Part shown: in pieces, positions 34,243-42,594 of the stretch
Layout of the letters: every line of letters begins with the position of its first letter
Position numbering within the stretch: position 1 is the stretch's first letter
Origin: Actinomadura madurae
Lineage (GTDB): Bacteria > Actinomycetota > Actinomycetes > Streptosporangiales > Streptosporangiaceae
NCBI RefSeq assembly: GCF_900115095.1
Contig: NZ_FOVH01000002.1
Span: forward strand, 1-64,000
Reading direction: 5' to 3'
Length of the DNA stretch: 64,000 nt
Position numbers and translations under genes: made by a program
The notes under the pieces: generated by a model
What the model was told of the DNA's origin: nothing
What the model saw: only the letters and a program-made list of their open reading frames with translations
The model's database searches: none

Positions 34243-35253
34243 GTGCGATACATCAAACTCGGAACGACCGGACTGGAAGTCTCCGCCATCACCCTCGGCT
34301 GCATGAGCTTCGGCGAGCCGGGCCGGGGCGGCGAGCCCTGGTCGCTGGGCGCGGACGCCAGCCGGGACATCATCAAGCAGGCTTTCGAGGCCGGCGTCAA
34401 CTTCCTCGACACAGCCAATGGGTACAGCGCCGGAAGCAGCGAGGAGATCGTCGGCCAGGCGGTCAAGGCCTTCACCCGGCGAGAGGAGGTCGTTCTCGCC
34501 ACCAAGGTCTGGATGCGGATGCGCCCCGGCCCGAACGGCGCCGGGCTGTCCCGCAAGGCGATCTTCGCCGAGCTCGACGCCTCGCTGAAGCGACTGGGGA
34601 CCGACTACATCGACCTGTACCAGATCCACCGCTGGGACTACGACACCCCGATCGAGGAAACCCTCGAGGCGCTGCACGATGCGGTCAAGTCCGGGAAGGT
34701 CCGCTACATCGGAGCCTCTTCCATGTACGCCTGGCAGTTCGCCAAGGCCTTGTACCTGGCTGACCTGAACGGCTGGACCCGGTTCGTGTCGATGCAGGAC
34801 CACTACAACCTCATCCACCGAGAAGCAGAGCAGGAGATGCTCCCGCTCTGCGCCGACCAGGGCATCGGCGTGATCCCGTGGAGCCCGCTGGCGCGGGGCA
34901 GGCTGACGCGGGTCCGTGACACCGCCACGGCGCGTGCCGAGACCGACGAGGGGGGCAAGATCCTCTACCGCGACGAGGACCAGGCAGTGGCCGAGCGCGT
35001 CCACGAGATCGCGGGCAAGCGGGGTCTGTCCCCAGCCCAGGTCGCCCTGGCCTGGGTCATGCGCAACCCGGTGGTGACCTCGCCCATCGTCGGGGTCACC
35101 AAGCCGGCCCAACTGGCCGACGCGATCGCCGCGGTGGACGTCGGACTCGACGACGACGAGGCCGCGTACTTGGAGGAGCCGTACCAGCCGCACGAGGCCG
35201 CCTACCTGCAGGAGTCCTTCTACAAGCAGCGGTCTGTGGCGGGCTCCCGGTAA
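34243..35253 (+). CDS. Aldo/keto reductase
   Basis: A 336-aa NADP-dependent aldo/keto reductase of the YajO/Tas-like group. The (beta/alpha)8 motifs are clear: GVNFLDTANGYSAGSSEEIVG contains catalytic Asp and Tyr, ATKVWMRM has the Lys, and YQIHRWDYDTP the His. The C-terminal region has IPWSPLARGRL and PIVGVTKPAQLADA. GTG 34243 matches the family start (VRYIKLGTTGLEVS) and sits directly after the promoter, so no ribosome-binding site is expected. No MerR gene is adjacent in this window. Confidence 0.9.
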   Translation: MRYIKLGTTGLEVSAITLGCMSFGEPGRGGEPWSLGADASRDIIKQAFEAGVNFLDTANGYSAGSSEEIVGQAVKAFTRREEVVLATKVWMRMRPGPNGAGLSRKAIFAELDASLKRLGTDYIDLYQIHRWDYDTPIEETLEALHDAVKSGKVRYIGASSMYAWQFAKALYLADLNGWTRFVSMQDHYNLIHREAEQEMLPLCADQGIGVIPWSPLARGRLTRVRDTATARAETDEGGKILYRDEDQAVAERVHEIAGKRGLSPAQVALAWVMRNPVVTSPIVGVTKPAQLADAIAAVDVGLDDDEAAYLEEPYQPHEAAYLQESFYKQRSVAGSR

Positions 35254-35297
35254 TCCGGGCTACCGCCGGGCCTTCGGCGAGTCCTTGGGCTCGGCCT

Positions 35298-35432
35298 TCA
35301 CAACCTGTGGTCGGCCCGGTGGTGCTTGCGGGCGGTCGCGCGCAACTGCATGATCTGCGCGCTGCCCGCCAGCGCGGTGAGCAGGATGCCTGCCACCGCG
35401 GCCAGCAGCAGGGCCAGCCAACGCTGGGACAC
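35298..35432 (-). CDS. Possible small membrane protein (44 aa)
   Basis: From GTG 35432 the minus strand reads SQRWLALLLAAVAGILLTALAG followed by a basic tail ending KHHRADHRL: one strong membrane helix and a cytosolic tail. There is no good ribosome-binding site. It converges on the aldo/keto reductase. It may be the end of a larger lost gene. Confidence 0.3.
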   Translation of the reverse strand: MSQRWLALLLAAVAGILLTALAGSAQIMQLRATARKHHRADHRL

Positions 35433-35746
35433 ACGGCCAGCCCGCCGACCATGACGCCTCGTCCTCTACCCGCGGAATCTCTTTGGACCCGCGTCACCGC
35501 CACCAGTTCGTACTCGACCAACCCGGTCTCCCGGGTTGAGTCTCCTATGTCGTCGCCGACGCCCCATGAGGTCGCGGAGCGTTGCGCCGGACTCGGGCGC
35601 GAACTTGTTCCCGAGGTGGATGCCGCTGCGCCTGCCAGTGAAGATCAGCAAGCTATGCCGCTCTGCTCGTAGTAGGCGGCTTACGGGCTGGGCCGAGCGT
35701 GGCACGATGGGCGATCCCGGGAGGCCCTTGCGGTGAGGGGTGATCA
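35433..35746. other. Intergenic stretch without supportable gene
   Basis: About 310 bp with lower coding character. Short open frames on both strands show no family features or ribosome-binding sites. The last 40 bp carry the ribosome-binding site of the following gene. Confidence 0.45.
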
Positions 35747-36298
35747 TTGGTAGAGCAACCGGCGCTCATCGATCCACGGTTCGCGGCCGACTTTGCGCGG
35801 CTGATTCATCATCAGTTGCTCGATGATTTCGACTCGTTTCTCAAGCGGGTCGATGATTTTGATGAGCCGCCGCTTTACACTCAGTACGCCCAACTGGCAT
35901 TCCTTGGGGGTCTGACCACTGAGCAGAAGAACCGTCTGCTCATCCGCGCCACCGTCGCGCACCTGCCTCGGATCGTCGAACATGGTCATGGGCACGACTT
36001 CTACTGCATGGTCTCTATCCTCGGCTGGGACGAGTTCGAGAACGGCGGCCTCATCCGTCCGGCTTTCTGGTACACCAATCCCAGCACGAGGCCCGATCTA
36101 GGCGACCCGCGCGGCATCCTTGACTACGTTCAGTTCAGCCCACCTGCCAGCCGTTACAGCATGTTCGTGGCGGGCGCGCTCGACCACGATCCGGGGTATC
36201 TGATCCACGATGATTCGGGGACGGGTGATCCCTGGATGAGACGGGTCTACGTCAGGCTCGGCCTGTACTCGTCCGACGTCTACCAAACGCTGCGGTGA
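35747..36298 (+). CDS. Hypothetical protein (183 aa)
   Basis: A soluble protein with FAADFARLIHHQLLDDFDSFL in the N-terminal helix region, RIVEHGHGHDFYCMVSIL in the middle and MRRVYVRLGLYSSDVYQTL at the end. I do not recognise the family. TTG 35747 is preceded by GAGGGG at 6 nt. Codon use is less GC-biased than neighbouring genes, suggesting horizontal acquisition. No partner gene is evident. Confidence 0.55.
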   Translation: MVEQPALIDPRFAADFARLIHHQLLDDFDSFLKRVDDFDEPPLYTQYAQLAFLGGLTTEQKNRLLIRATVAHLPRIVEHGHGHDFYCMVSILGWDEFENGGLIRPAFWYTNPSTRPDLGDPRGILDYVQFSPPASRYSMFVAGALDHDPGYLIHDDSGTGDPWMRRVYVRLGLYSSDVYQTLR

Positions 36299-36530
36299 GG
36301 CAACGTCGCTGGCCACCGTGCGCCCGGTCCGGTGCGGATCATGGCCTGGCCCGGTCTGCGGTCGTTGAGTGTCGTAGGCGGTCCTTACGCTGCCAGTGCG
36401 CGGTCGATCTCTCGGGGCATCCAGCACTGTAGAGCGCCCAGTCTCCCTGGTTCTGTACGAGGGCGGCCTTGCCTGTGAGCAAGGACCTAATCTGCGGCCA
36501 GGCTCAGTTGAGGGGCCATGTGTAGCCCGG

Positions 36531-36558
36531 CAGGATCGGCCGCGTGCGGCCGATCCTG
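36531..36558. terminator. Bidirectional terminator hairpin
   Basis: A perfect 13-bp stem (36531-36543 with 36546-36558) with a minimal loop lies between the convergent hypothetical gene and DUF899 gene. The preceding 230 bp (36299-36530) hold no supportable gene. Confidence 0.75.
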
Positions 36559-36580
36559 ACATCAGGCCGTGTTCGGTGGG

Positions 36581-37264
36581 TTAGGTGTGCGGGCCGTAGT
36601 GGGTGGCTATTTGTTCGGAGCTGGGCCAGCGGCTGTAGGTGGGGGACTGGGGCCAGCCCTTGGGGGAGTCCTGCCATTCCTCCTGGCGGCCGTAAGGCAG
36701 GAGGTCGATCAGGGCGAAGGTGTGGGTGAGTTGCTCGGTGCCGCGGCCGTTGGTGTGCCAGGTGCGGTAGACGGTGTCGCCGTCGCGTAGGAAGACGTTC
36801 ACCGCGAAGCCGCCGCCAGGGGGTGCGCCCACGTCGGTGCCGAAGGTGCTGTCGGCGGTGGAGTACCAGGTCATCTTGTTGCCCACGCGGCGCTTGTAGG
36901 CGAGGGCCTCGTCGATCGGGCCCTGGGTGACGATGACGAACCTGGCGTCGTAGGCGTCCAGGAACTCCAGCCGCGTGAACTGCGACGTGAGGCCTGTGCA
37001 GCCTGAGCACTGCCAGGTCTCGCCCGGGGACCACATGTGGTTGTAGACGATCAGTTGCGACTTGCCGTCGAAGACGTCGGCCAAGGAGACCGGGCCGTCC
37101 TCGCCCTCCAGGGTGTAGTCGGGCATCTCGACCATGGGCAGGTGGCGGCGCTGGGCGGCGATCGCGTCGAGTTCGCGGGTCGCGGCCTTCTCGCGGGCGC
37201 GGAGCTCGTCGAGGTGGCTTTGCCACGTCTCGGCGTCCACGACGGGCGGTAGTGCCTTGGTCAT
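36581..37264 (-). CDS. DUF899 thioredoxin-fold protein
   Basis: A 227-aa DUF899 (thioredoxin-like) protein. The signature is visible: LADVFDGKSQLIVYNHMW, CSGCTG with the two cysteines of a CxxC-like site, STFGTDVGAPPGGGFAVNVF, and the C-terminal GRQEEWQDSP. Function unknown, possibly a redox or detoxification protein. It lies downstream of a MarR regulator gene on the same strand with a 52-bp gap, so it may belong to that regulon. Confidence 0.88.
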   Translation of the reverse strand: MTKALPPVVDAETWQSHLDELRAREKAATRELDAIAAQRRHLPMVEMPDYTLEGEDGPVSLADVFDGKSQLIVYNHMWSPGETWQCSGCTGLTSQFTRLEFLDAYDARFVIVTQGPIDEALAYKRRVGNKMTWYSTADSTFGTDVGAPPGGGFAVNVFLRDGDTVYRTWHTNGRGTEQLTHTFALIDLLPYGRQEEWQDSPKGWPQSPTYSRWPSSEQIATHYGPHT

Positions 37265-37316
37265 TGGTTCCTCCGAAGGTTGTGGTCTGGATGTAGACCA
37301 CGTCCGTTCGTGGAAC

Positions 37317-37832
37317 TCATCGGTCGGTGGCCGGCTGGGCCTCGTCGCCGAGGTTTAGGAGGAGGGTGCGGAGGGTTGCTGCCAGGTCGTTCTGCTGGTT
37401 GTCGTCCAGGGCGGCTAGGAGGCGGCGTTCGTTCTCGACGTGGGCGGCCACGGCCTGGTCGATGAGGTCGCGGCCGGTGGGGGTGAGGGCGACGATGACG
37501 GTGCGGCGGTTGGCGGGGTCTACGTCGCGGGTGACGTAGCCCTTGGCGACGAGCCGGTCGAGGCGGTTGGTGACGGCGCCCGAGGTGACCATCGAGGAGC
37601 GGGCCAGCGCGCCCGCGGTCATGCCGTCGGACGAGCCGGCGCGCCGGAGGGTGGCGAGGACGTCGAATTCGCCCCGTTCCAGGCCGAACTCCTCGAAGAG
37701 GGCCTTGAGTTCGCGTTCGACGATGCGGGTCAGCCGCGAGAGGCGGCCGAGGACGCCCATGGGGGACGCGTCGAGGTCCGGGCGGGCACGTGCCCACTGC
37801 TCCAGGACGACGTCGACGGCGTCACGGGTCAC
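37317..37832 (-). CDS. MarR family transcriptional regulator
   Basis: A 171-aa MarR-type winged-helix repressor: GLERGEFDVLATLRRAGSSDG before the HTH, SSMVTSGAVTNRLDRLVAKGYV as helix and wing lead-in, and the wing VDPANRRTVIVALTPTG. It is divergent from an MFS exporter gene and separated from it by a large dyad, the classic arrangement for ligand-relieved repression of an efflux pump. DUF899 lies downstream on the same strand. Confidence 0.9.
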   Translation of the reverse strand: MTRDAVDVVLEQWARARPDLDASPMGVLGRLSRLTRIVERELKALFEEFGLERGEFDVLATLRRAGSSDGMTAGALARSSMVTSGAVTNRLDRLVAKGYVTRDVDPANRRTVIVALTPTGRDLIDQAVAAHVENERRLLAALDDNQQNDLAATLRTLLLNLGDEAQPATDR

Positions 37833-37856
37833 CTGAACTCCTTAGCGTTGAACTGT

Positions 37857-37917
37857 TTGACGTCAAGGTATCAGCTTGTTAACGTCTCAGCGTTGAAGAT
37901 TTCAACGTTGAGACGTT
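37857..37917. promoter_or_regulatory. MarR operator region between marR-type and MFS genes
   Basis: Two 17-bp arms (37881-37897 and 37901-37917), matching at 16 of 17 positions as inverted repeats, surround a 3-bp centre. A further palindrome TTGACGTCAA lies at 37857-37866, and AGCGTTGAA recurs at 37844-37852. The main dyad ends 10 bp before the MFS start. Confidence 0.7.
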
Positions 37918-37927
37918 GGAGGGTGTA

Positions 37928-39136
37928 GTGGTCACCAGTTCGCGCCCGGTTTTGCGGGCCTGGGGAGGGGTCGCTGCTATCACGGCGAGCCTGTTCGTCT
38001 TCCTCACTACTGAGTTGATGCCTGTCGGGCTCCTTACTCCGTTGAGCGGGAGCCTGGGCATCTCGGTGGGGGTCGCCGCGCTCATGGTCACGCTGTACGG
38101 CGTCTCGGCCGGGTTGGGCGTGACGTTCATCGTGGCGTGGACGAGGCGCGTCAACCGGCGGGTGCTGCTCGCCGTACTGCTGGCCATCCTGGCCTTGGGG
38201 AACCTGGTCACGGCTGTGTCGCCGAACTATCCGCTGGTCTTGGCGACGCGGCTCGTCATGGGGTTCGCCAGTGGGGTGTTCTGGGCCCTCGGGGTGAGCA
38301 TGGCGATGCGGCTCGTCCCGGAGCGTCAGGCGAGCAGGGCGTCCGCGGTCGTGATGTCCGGCATCTCGATCGCCACGGTGGTGGGCATACCGCTCGGGAC
38401 GGTCCTGGAGGACCTCACCGGCTGGCGGAACACGTTCCTGATCTGGGCAGGCCTCAGCCTGGTGGTCTTCTTCGCGGTCGCAGTGGTGGTGCCGTCGCTT
38501 CCTTCGGCGAACGCGGTTTCGGTGCGCGAGGTCTTCGGGCTGCCCCTGAAGAACGTGCCGCTGCGGTCGGTGCTGTTGACTGTGGTGCTGTTCGTGCTCG
38601 GCCATTTCGGGGCGTATACGTTCGTGCGGCCCTTCCTGGAGGAGAAGGCGTCCGCCGGGCCTCTCTTCATCACCGTGGTGCTGATCGTCTTCGGTGTGGG
38701 GGGTGCGGTCGGGAACTTCGCCGCCGGGTACACGGTGAACAGGAGCCTCAAGGGCAGCTTCGTTGTGGGGTGCGTGGGGCTTGTCGTGTCGCTCTTGTCG
38801 CTGCTCACGGTCGGGAGCGGGAAGGTCGGTGCGGTCGTCGCGCTGGTGCTGTGGGGGCTGTCCTTCGGCGTCGTGCAGTTGTCCCAGGTGAACATGACGC
38901 TGGCCGCCGCGCCCGAGACCTTCGAAGCCGCGATGTCGCTCAACACCATGGCGTACAACACGTCCATCGCACTCGGGGCGCTGTTCGGCGGACTGTTCGC
39001 CGACCATCTGGGCGTCACCAGCGTCGTCTGGTTCGGTGTGGTTCTGACGGCGGGTTCGCTGCTCGTCACCTCGGCTCGGAGGCCCTCACGCCCCGCTTTC
39101 GAGGCCGGCGATGTTCCCAGCCTGATCAAGGAGTGA
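37928..39136 (+). CDS. MFS transporter (AraJ/DHA1-like efflux)
   Basis: A 402-aa, 12-helix major facilitator. Early helices contain ASLFVFLTTELMPVGLLTPL, the typical start of the YdhP/AraJ-type DHA1 exporters. Motif-A-like WTRRVNRRVLL lies in the loop after helix 2, and VVMSGISIATVVGIPLGT is motif C-like. Probably exports a toxic compound or sugar. GTG 37928 has TTGGAGG upstream inside the operator arm, so MarR binding would also cover its translation signals. Confidence 0.88.
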   Translation: MVTSSRPVLRAWGGVAAITASLFVFLTTELMPVGLLTPLSGSLGISVGVAALMVTLYGVSAGLGVTFIVAWTRRVNRRVLLAVLLAILALGNLVTAVSPNYPLVLATRLVMGFASGVFWALGVSMAMRLVPERQASRASAVVMSGISIATVVGIPLGTVLEDLTGWRNTFLIWAGLSLVVFFAVAVVVPSLPSANAVSVREVFGLPLKNVPLRSVLLTVVLFVLGHFGAYTFVRPFLEEKASAGPLFITVVLIVFGVGGAVGNFAAGYTVNRSLKGSFVVGCVGLVVSLLSLLTVGSGKVGAVVALVLWGLSFGVVQLSQVNMTLAAAPETFEAAMSLNTMAYNTSIALGALFGGLFADHLGVTSVVWFGVVLTAGSLLVTSARRPSRPAFEAGDVPSLIKE

Positions 39137-39144
39137 GCGCGGTG

Positions 39145-39176
39145 GAACCCCCTGTTCCGGTGGGAACAGGGGGTTC
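39145..39176. terminator. Bidirectional terminator hairpin
   Basis: A perfect 14-bp stem (39145-39158 with 39163-39176) with loop GGTG sits between the convergent MFS and beta-helix genes. Confidence 0.85.
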
Positions 39177-39182
39177 GCGCCG

Positions 39183-40244
39183 TCAGTGGTGGCACAGGCC
39201 GTTCGGCTTGGAGGTGCCGCAGGAGTTGTGGCGGAAGCGGTTGGTGTCGCTGCCGCTGTTGTCGACCAGGTCGAACGGCGCGTTGCCGCGGACGAGGTTG
39301 AACTTGATCAGGTTGTGGTGCGCGGGACGCTGCGCCGGGCTCGGGAACAGGACGATCCCGCCGGAGTAGGGCAGCTTGCCGCGGTTCCCCTTCACGGTGT
39401 TCTTCTCGATCGAGTTGTGGTCGCCGCCGAAGAGCAGGATGCCGGTGCCGCCGAGCGGCGGGACCGGGCCCTGGCCGGGGCAGAACCGGTTGTTCTTCTC
39501 GACCAGGTTCTTCCAGACCTTGGTGTGGCCCTGCCCGCCCTTCTGGCCGTCGTCGGCCAGGACGACGCCGGTGCAGTTGCCGACGAGCTTGTTGCCAAGC
39601 ACCTTGACGTGCCGGGCGTGCCGGACGAGCACGCCGATCGCGTTGCCCGAGGCGTGGTTGTGGGCGACGACGGTGCCGCGCGCGTTCTTGATGTCGCCGA
39701 CGTAGAGGCCGGCGTCGAGGCGGTTGCCGATCGCGCGGTTGTGGACGAACGCGCCGCGGGTCGAGTTGAACTCGGCGATGCCGTACTCGCCGTTCCTCGC
39801 GGCGAGGACGTGCTTGACGGTCAGCCGGTCGGTGTAGGTGCCGAAGACCCCGGTGTCCTTGAACCTCTCGACCTTCAGGCTCTTGATCGTGACGCCCCTG
39901 ACCAGGTGCTTCGCGCGGCCGACCACGCAGAAGCCCATGCCCGGCACCCCGGCCTTCTTGCAGTGGTCCTTGCGGCCCGGCCGGATCACGGTCCTGTCGC
40001 CCGCGCCGCGGATCGTCAGGCGCTTGCGGATGAGGACGCCCCCGCCGTAGCGGCCGGCCTTGAGCTTGATGACGTCGCCCGGCCTCGCGCGGTCGACGGC
40101 CTTCTGGATCGAGTGGCCCGGCCGCACGACATGGGTCCGCCCGCCCTTCTCGCCGGCGGTCGCCGCCTGGCCGGCCGGTGCGAAGGAGGCCAGCCCGCCC
40201 AGCACGACGACCGTGCCGAGCGAGGCGCCGAGAATTCGCTTCAT
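39183..40244 (-). CDS. Secreted right-handed parallel beta-helix repeat protein
   Basis: A 353-aa exported protein. The Sec signal peptide (MKRILGASLGTVVVLGGLAS, cleavage near GQAATA) is followed by HVVRPGHSIQKAVDRARPGDVI, the standard entry of pectin-lyase-like folds. Repeated coils carry N-x-A/V-x-G-N-type asparagine ladders (HNRAIGNRLD, HNHASGNAIG, EKNTVKGNRG). It has no obvious polysaccharide-lyase catalytic signature. It is probably a cell-wall or carbohydrate-binding protein. Confidence 0.85.
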   Translation of the reverse strand: MKRILGASLGTVVVLGGLASFAPAGQAATAGEKGGRTHVVRPGHSIQKAVDRARPGDVIKLKAGRYGGGVLIRKRLTIRGAGDRTVIRPGRKDHCKKAGVPGMGFCVVGRAKHLVRGVTIKSLKVERFKDTGVFGTYTDRLTVKHVLAARNGEYGIAEFNSTRGAFVHNRAIGNRLDAGLYVGDIKNARGTVVAHNHASGNAIGVLVRHARHVKVLGNKLVGNCTGVVLADDGQKGGQGHTKVWKNLVEKNNRFCPGQGPVPPLGGTGILLFGGDHNSIEKNTVKGNRGKLPYSGGIVLFPSPAQRPAHHNLIKFNLVRGNAPFDLVDNSGSDTNRFRHNSCGTSKPNGLCHH

Positions 40245-40470
40245 CCCATTCCCCCGAATCTGTTCCTTGTGATGGGAAGCCGAAAGCGCGCCTTGGCGCC
40301 GACGGTTCCCTGATCATCTTGGAGCGGCCGGCCCATTGCGTCGATGCCATGGACGTAAACGTTCGGAGGCTTTAAGGGAAGCCAATAAGTATTTGCCGAC
40401 GCTTTCGGCGGTCCGGGGTTTCCTTGACCATCGTCGTGGCGGACGCGGACGCGGACGCGGGGGCGGGAGC

Positions 40471-40497
40471 GGCCCCGTCCGCGGGGCGGACGGGGCC
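40471..40497 (-). terminator. Terminator hairpin after the secreted protein gene
   Basis: A perfect 12-bp stem (40471-40482 with 40486-40497) with loop GGG lies 9 bp past the stop of the minus-strand gene. A short GCGGAC triple repeat lies beside it at 40439-40460. Confidence 0.7.
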
Positions 40498-40505
40498 GCG
40501 GGCCG

Positions 40506-41042
40506 TCATCGTCCGAGGCCGAGGAGCCCGTTGAGCTGGGCGACGAGGGCGGGGAGCGCGGCGGCGTCGCCGGTGCCGTCGAGGATGCCGGCGATCGCGC
40601 ACAGCAGGTTGCCGAGCAGGTTCCCGGGACCCGAGATCGCCGTGATGTCCAGGACCACCCGGTCCAGGTGCACCGTCAGGCCGAGGAGGTCGAGGTCCAG
40701 CGGGCCGAGGGTCAGGTGCAGGATCGGGCAGGTGGCGGAGGGCAGGGAGACCGGGAGCGAGACCGGAGCGTCGGCGACGGTTCCGGTGGTGGCGCCCGAG
40801 GCGTCGCGCATGGTTCCGCTCAGCGCGCCGTCCAGGAGCAGTCGCCGGTCCTGTGACGTGAACGCGGTCGGCACGACGGTTCCGGTGAACGTGGAGCCGT
40901 CCGCCGCGGTGCCCGTCACCGGGACGCTGTCGAGCGGGGGCGGGGCCGCGGCCTCGCGGGCCGAGGCGGGTGCGACGCTGAACGCGAGCGCGGTCAGCAG
41001 TGCGATCACGAGTGCGGACAGGTGAAAGAGGGACCTTCTCAT
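40506..41042 (-). CDS. Secreted hypothetical protein (178 aa)
   Basis: An exported protein with a Sec signal peptide (LFHLSALVIALLTALAFSVAPASA). The mature part has PVTGTAADGSTFTGTVVP and a conserved-looking end: CPILHLTLGPLDLDLLGL, then VVLDITAISGPGNLLGNLLC. This Leu/Gly-rich pattern recurs in many actinomycete secreted proteins without assigned function. The 370 bp upstream of it hold its promoter and that of glnII, but no further gene. Confidence 0.8.
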   Translation of the reverse strand: MRRSLFHLSALVIALLTALAFSVAPASAREAAAPPPLDSVPVTGTAADGSTFTGTVVPTAFTSQDRRLLLDGALSGTMRDASGATTGTVADAPVSLPVSLPSATCPILHLTLGPLDLDLLGLTVHLDRVVLDITAISGPGNLLGNLLCAIAGILDGTGDAAALPALVAQLNGLLGLGR

Positions 41043-41300
41043 AGACGCATTCCTCCTTTTTGGTCTTGCGTCTCTGTTGGGAAGGTTTCGCCTTACCCAG
41101 GGCGATTTTCAGTACACGCCGCGAAGGTCGAGGTGTATGATCGTTTTTGGTCGTTCCAGGTCACGGCGGGAAACGTCGGAGAAAATGGCCGATTCGCGCC
41201 AATCTTGGTGATCGGGTAAACCATTTCTCCGGTCATGCGTCGTCCGCGCGGCGGGTCCCTGACCGTCCAAGCCGGTGTGAGCAGAGTCTCAGCAGGTCAG

Positions 41301-41328
41301 CTCGTGTGTTACATGGCGTTCACACGAG
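41301..41328 (+). promoter_or_regulatory. Inverted repeat upstream of glnII, possible GlnR-type site
   Basis: CTCGTGTG (41301-41308) and CACACGAG (41321-41328) are perfect 8-bp arms around 12 bp. Inside, GTTAC-N6-TTCAC (41308-41323) resembles half of the GlnR consensus read on the other strand, with one mismatch. Nitrogen control of glnII by GlnR is known in actinomycetes; the site call is inference. Confidence 0.4.
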
Positions 41329-41410
41329 GGCAACAGATGCGAAATGCCTGGTTGGCACGTTCTGTGGGGCCGAACCCACCCACGGCCGGCGGACACGAAG
41401 GGGATCGACG

Positions 41411-42424
41411 TTGAGCTATAAGGCCGAGTACATCTGGATCGACGGCACCGAGCCGACCGCGCGGCTGCGGTCGAAGACGCGGATCCTCGCGGACGGTGCC
41501 GACCTGCCGGACTGGGGTTTCGACGGGTCCAGCACGAACCAGGCGCCCGGCGACCGCTCCGACTGCGTGCTGAAGCCGGTCTTCTCCTGTCCCGACCCGA
41601 TCCGCGGCGGCGACAACAAGCTGGTCCTGTGCGAGGTGTACCTCGTGGACGGGACGCCGCACGAGACCAACACGCGCGCCCTGCTCCGCCCGATCGCCGC
41701 GCAGTACGAGGCGCAGGACTCCTGGTACGGGATCGAGCAGGAGTACACGTTCTTCAAGGACGGGCGTCCCCTCGGCTTCCCCGAGCGCGGCTTCCCGGCC
41801 CCGCAGGGCTTCTACTACTGCGGCGTGGGCGCGGACGAGGTGTTCGGGCGCGAGATCGTCGAGCGGCACCTGGACGCCTGCCTGGAGGCGGGCCTGAAGA
41901 TCTCCGGGATCAACGCCGAGGTCATGCCGGGGCAGTGGGAGTTCCAGATCGGCCCGGCCGGCCCGCTCGAGGTCGGCGACCACATGTGGGTCGCCCGGTG
42001 GCTGCTGTACCGCATCGCCGAGGACCACGACGTCGCCGCCACGCTCGACCCGAAGCCGGTCGAGGGCGACTGGAACGGCGCCGGCGCGCACACCAACTTC
42101 TCGACCCGGGCGATGCGCGAGGGCTACGACGCGATCATCACGGCGTGCGAGGCGCTCGCCGAGAAGGCGCAGGAGCACGTCGCCGGGTACGGCGCCGACA
42201 TCGAGCGGCGGCTGACCGGCATGCACGAGACGGCCCCGTGGAGCGAGTTCAGCTACGGCGTGTCGAACCGGGGCGCCTCGGTGCGGATCCCGTGGCAGGT
42301 CGAGGTGGAGAAGAAGGGCTACATCGAGGACCGCCGCCCGAACGCCAACGTGGACCCGTACGTGGTGGCCCGCCTGATCACGGGCACCTGCTGCGCCGCG
42401 CTGGAGAAGGCCGGCCAGGTCTGA
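41411..42424 (+). CDS. glnII: Glutamine synthetase type II
   Basis: A 337-aa eukaryotic-like GSII that makes glutamine from glutamate and ammonia. Signatures are YIWIDGTEPTARLRSKTRIL at the start, DWGFDGSSTNQAPGDRSDC, the active-site stretch EQEYTFFKDGRPLGFP, NAEVMPGQWEFQIGP, GDWNGAGAHTNFST and NRGASVRIP. TTG 41411 has AAGGGG 7 nt upstream. Length suits actinomycete GlnII, the heat-labile second synthetase beside GlnA. Confidence 0.95.
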   Translation: MSYKAEYIWIDGTEPTARLRSKTRILADGADLPDWGFDGSSTNQAPGDRSDCVLKPVFSCPDPIRGGDNKLVLCEVYLVDGTPHETNTRALLRPIAAQYEAQDSWYGIEQEYTFFKDGRPLGFPERGFPAPQGFYYCGVGADEVFGREIVERHLDACLEAGLKISGINAEVMPGQWEFQIGPAGPLEVGDHMWVARWLLYRIAEDHDVAATLDPKPVEGDWNGAGAHTNFSTRAMREGYDAIITACEALAEKAQEHVAGYGADIERRLTGMHETAPWSEFSYGVSNRGASVRIPWQVEVEKKGYIEDRRPNANVDPYVVARLITGTCCAALEKAGQV

Positions 42425-42437
42425 CGGACGACCGGAC

Positions 42438-42470
42438 GATCCCCGGGGAACACCGCGTTCCCCGGGGATC
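42438..42470 (+). terminator. Terminator hairpin after glnII
   Basis: A perfect 14-bp stem (42438-42451 with 42457-42470) with a 5-nt loop, 13 bp after the glnII stop. Confidence 0.85.
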
Positions 42471-42594
42471 GTCGCGTTCCGGGGGCCCGTCCGGAGTAGG
42501 GAACGCGGCCAAACATCTGCAAAATGGTGGGCATGGGTGAGTTCCGCCCATCGGTGCCGGGTAGCACCTCTACGTTCGCACCGGGGGAGGGAAC

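Noticed and set aside
33872..34243. tRNA-Val as attachment site of an integrated element
   Set aside because: No integrase, no second copy of the tRNA 3' end and no phage or ICE genes are seen downstream. The flanking genes look chromosomal.
33903..34556. Minus-strand frame ending GADGFEPPTPRL
   Set aside because: This peptide ending is the familiar antisense translation of a tRNA. The frame overlaps tRNA-Val and the aldo/keto reductase.
35466..35747. Possible 93-codon minus-strand gene upstream of the 183-aa hypothetical gene
   Set aside because: It contains a LLIFTGRRSG string reminiscent of nitroreductases but no other family block and no start signals. It is antisense to the next gene's translation start.
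40439..40460. GCGGAC triple repeat as a CRISPR-like or regulatory repeat
   Set aside because: Only about three 6-bp units without spacers; it is simple-sequence GC repeat beside a terminator.
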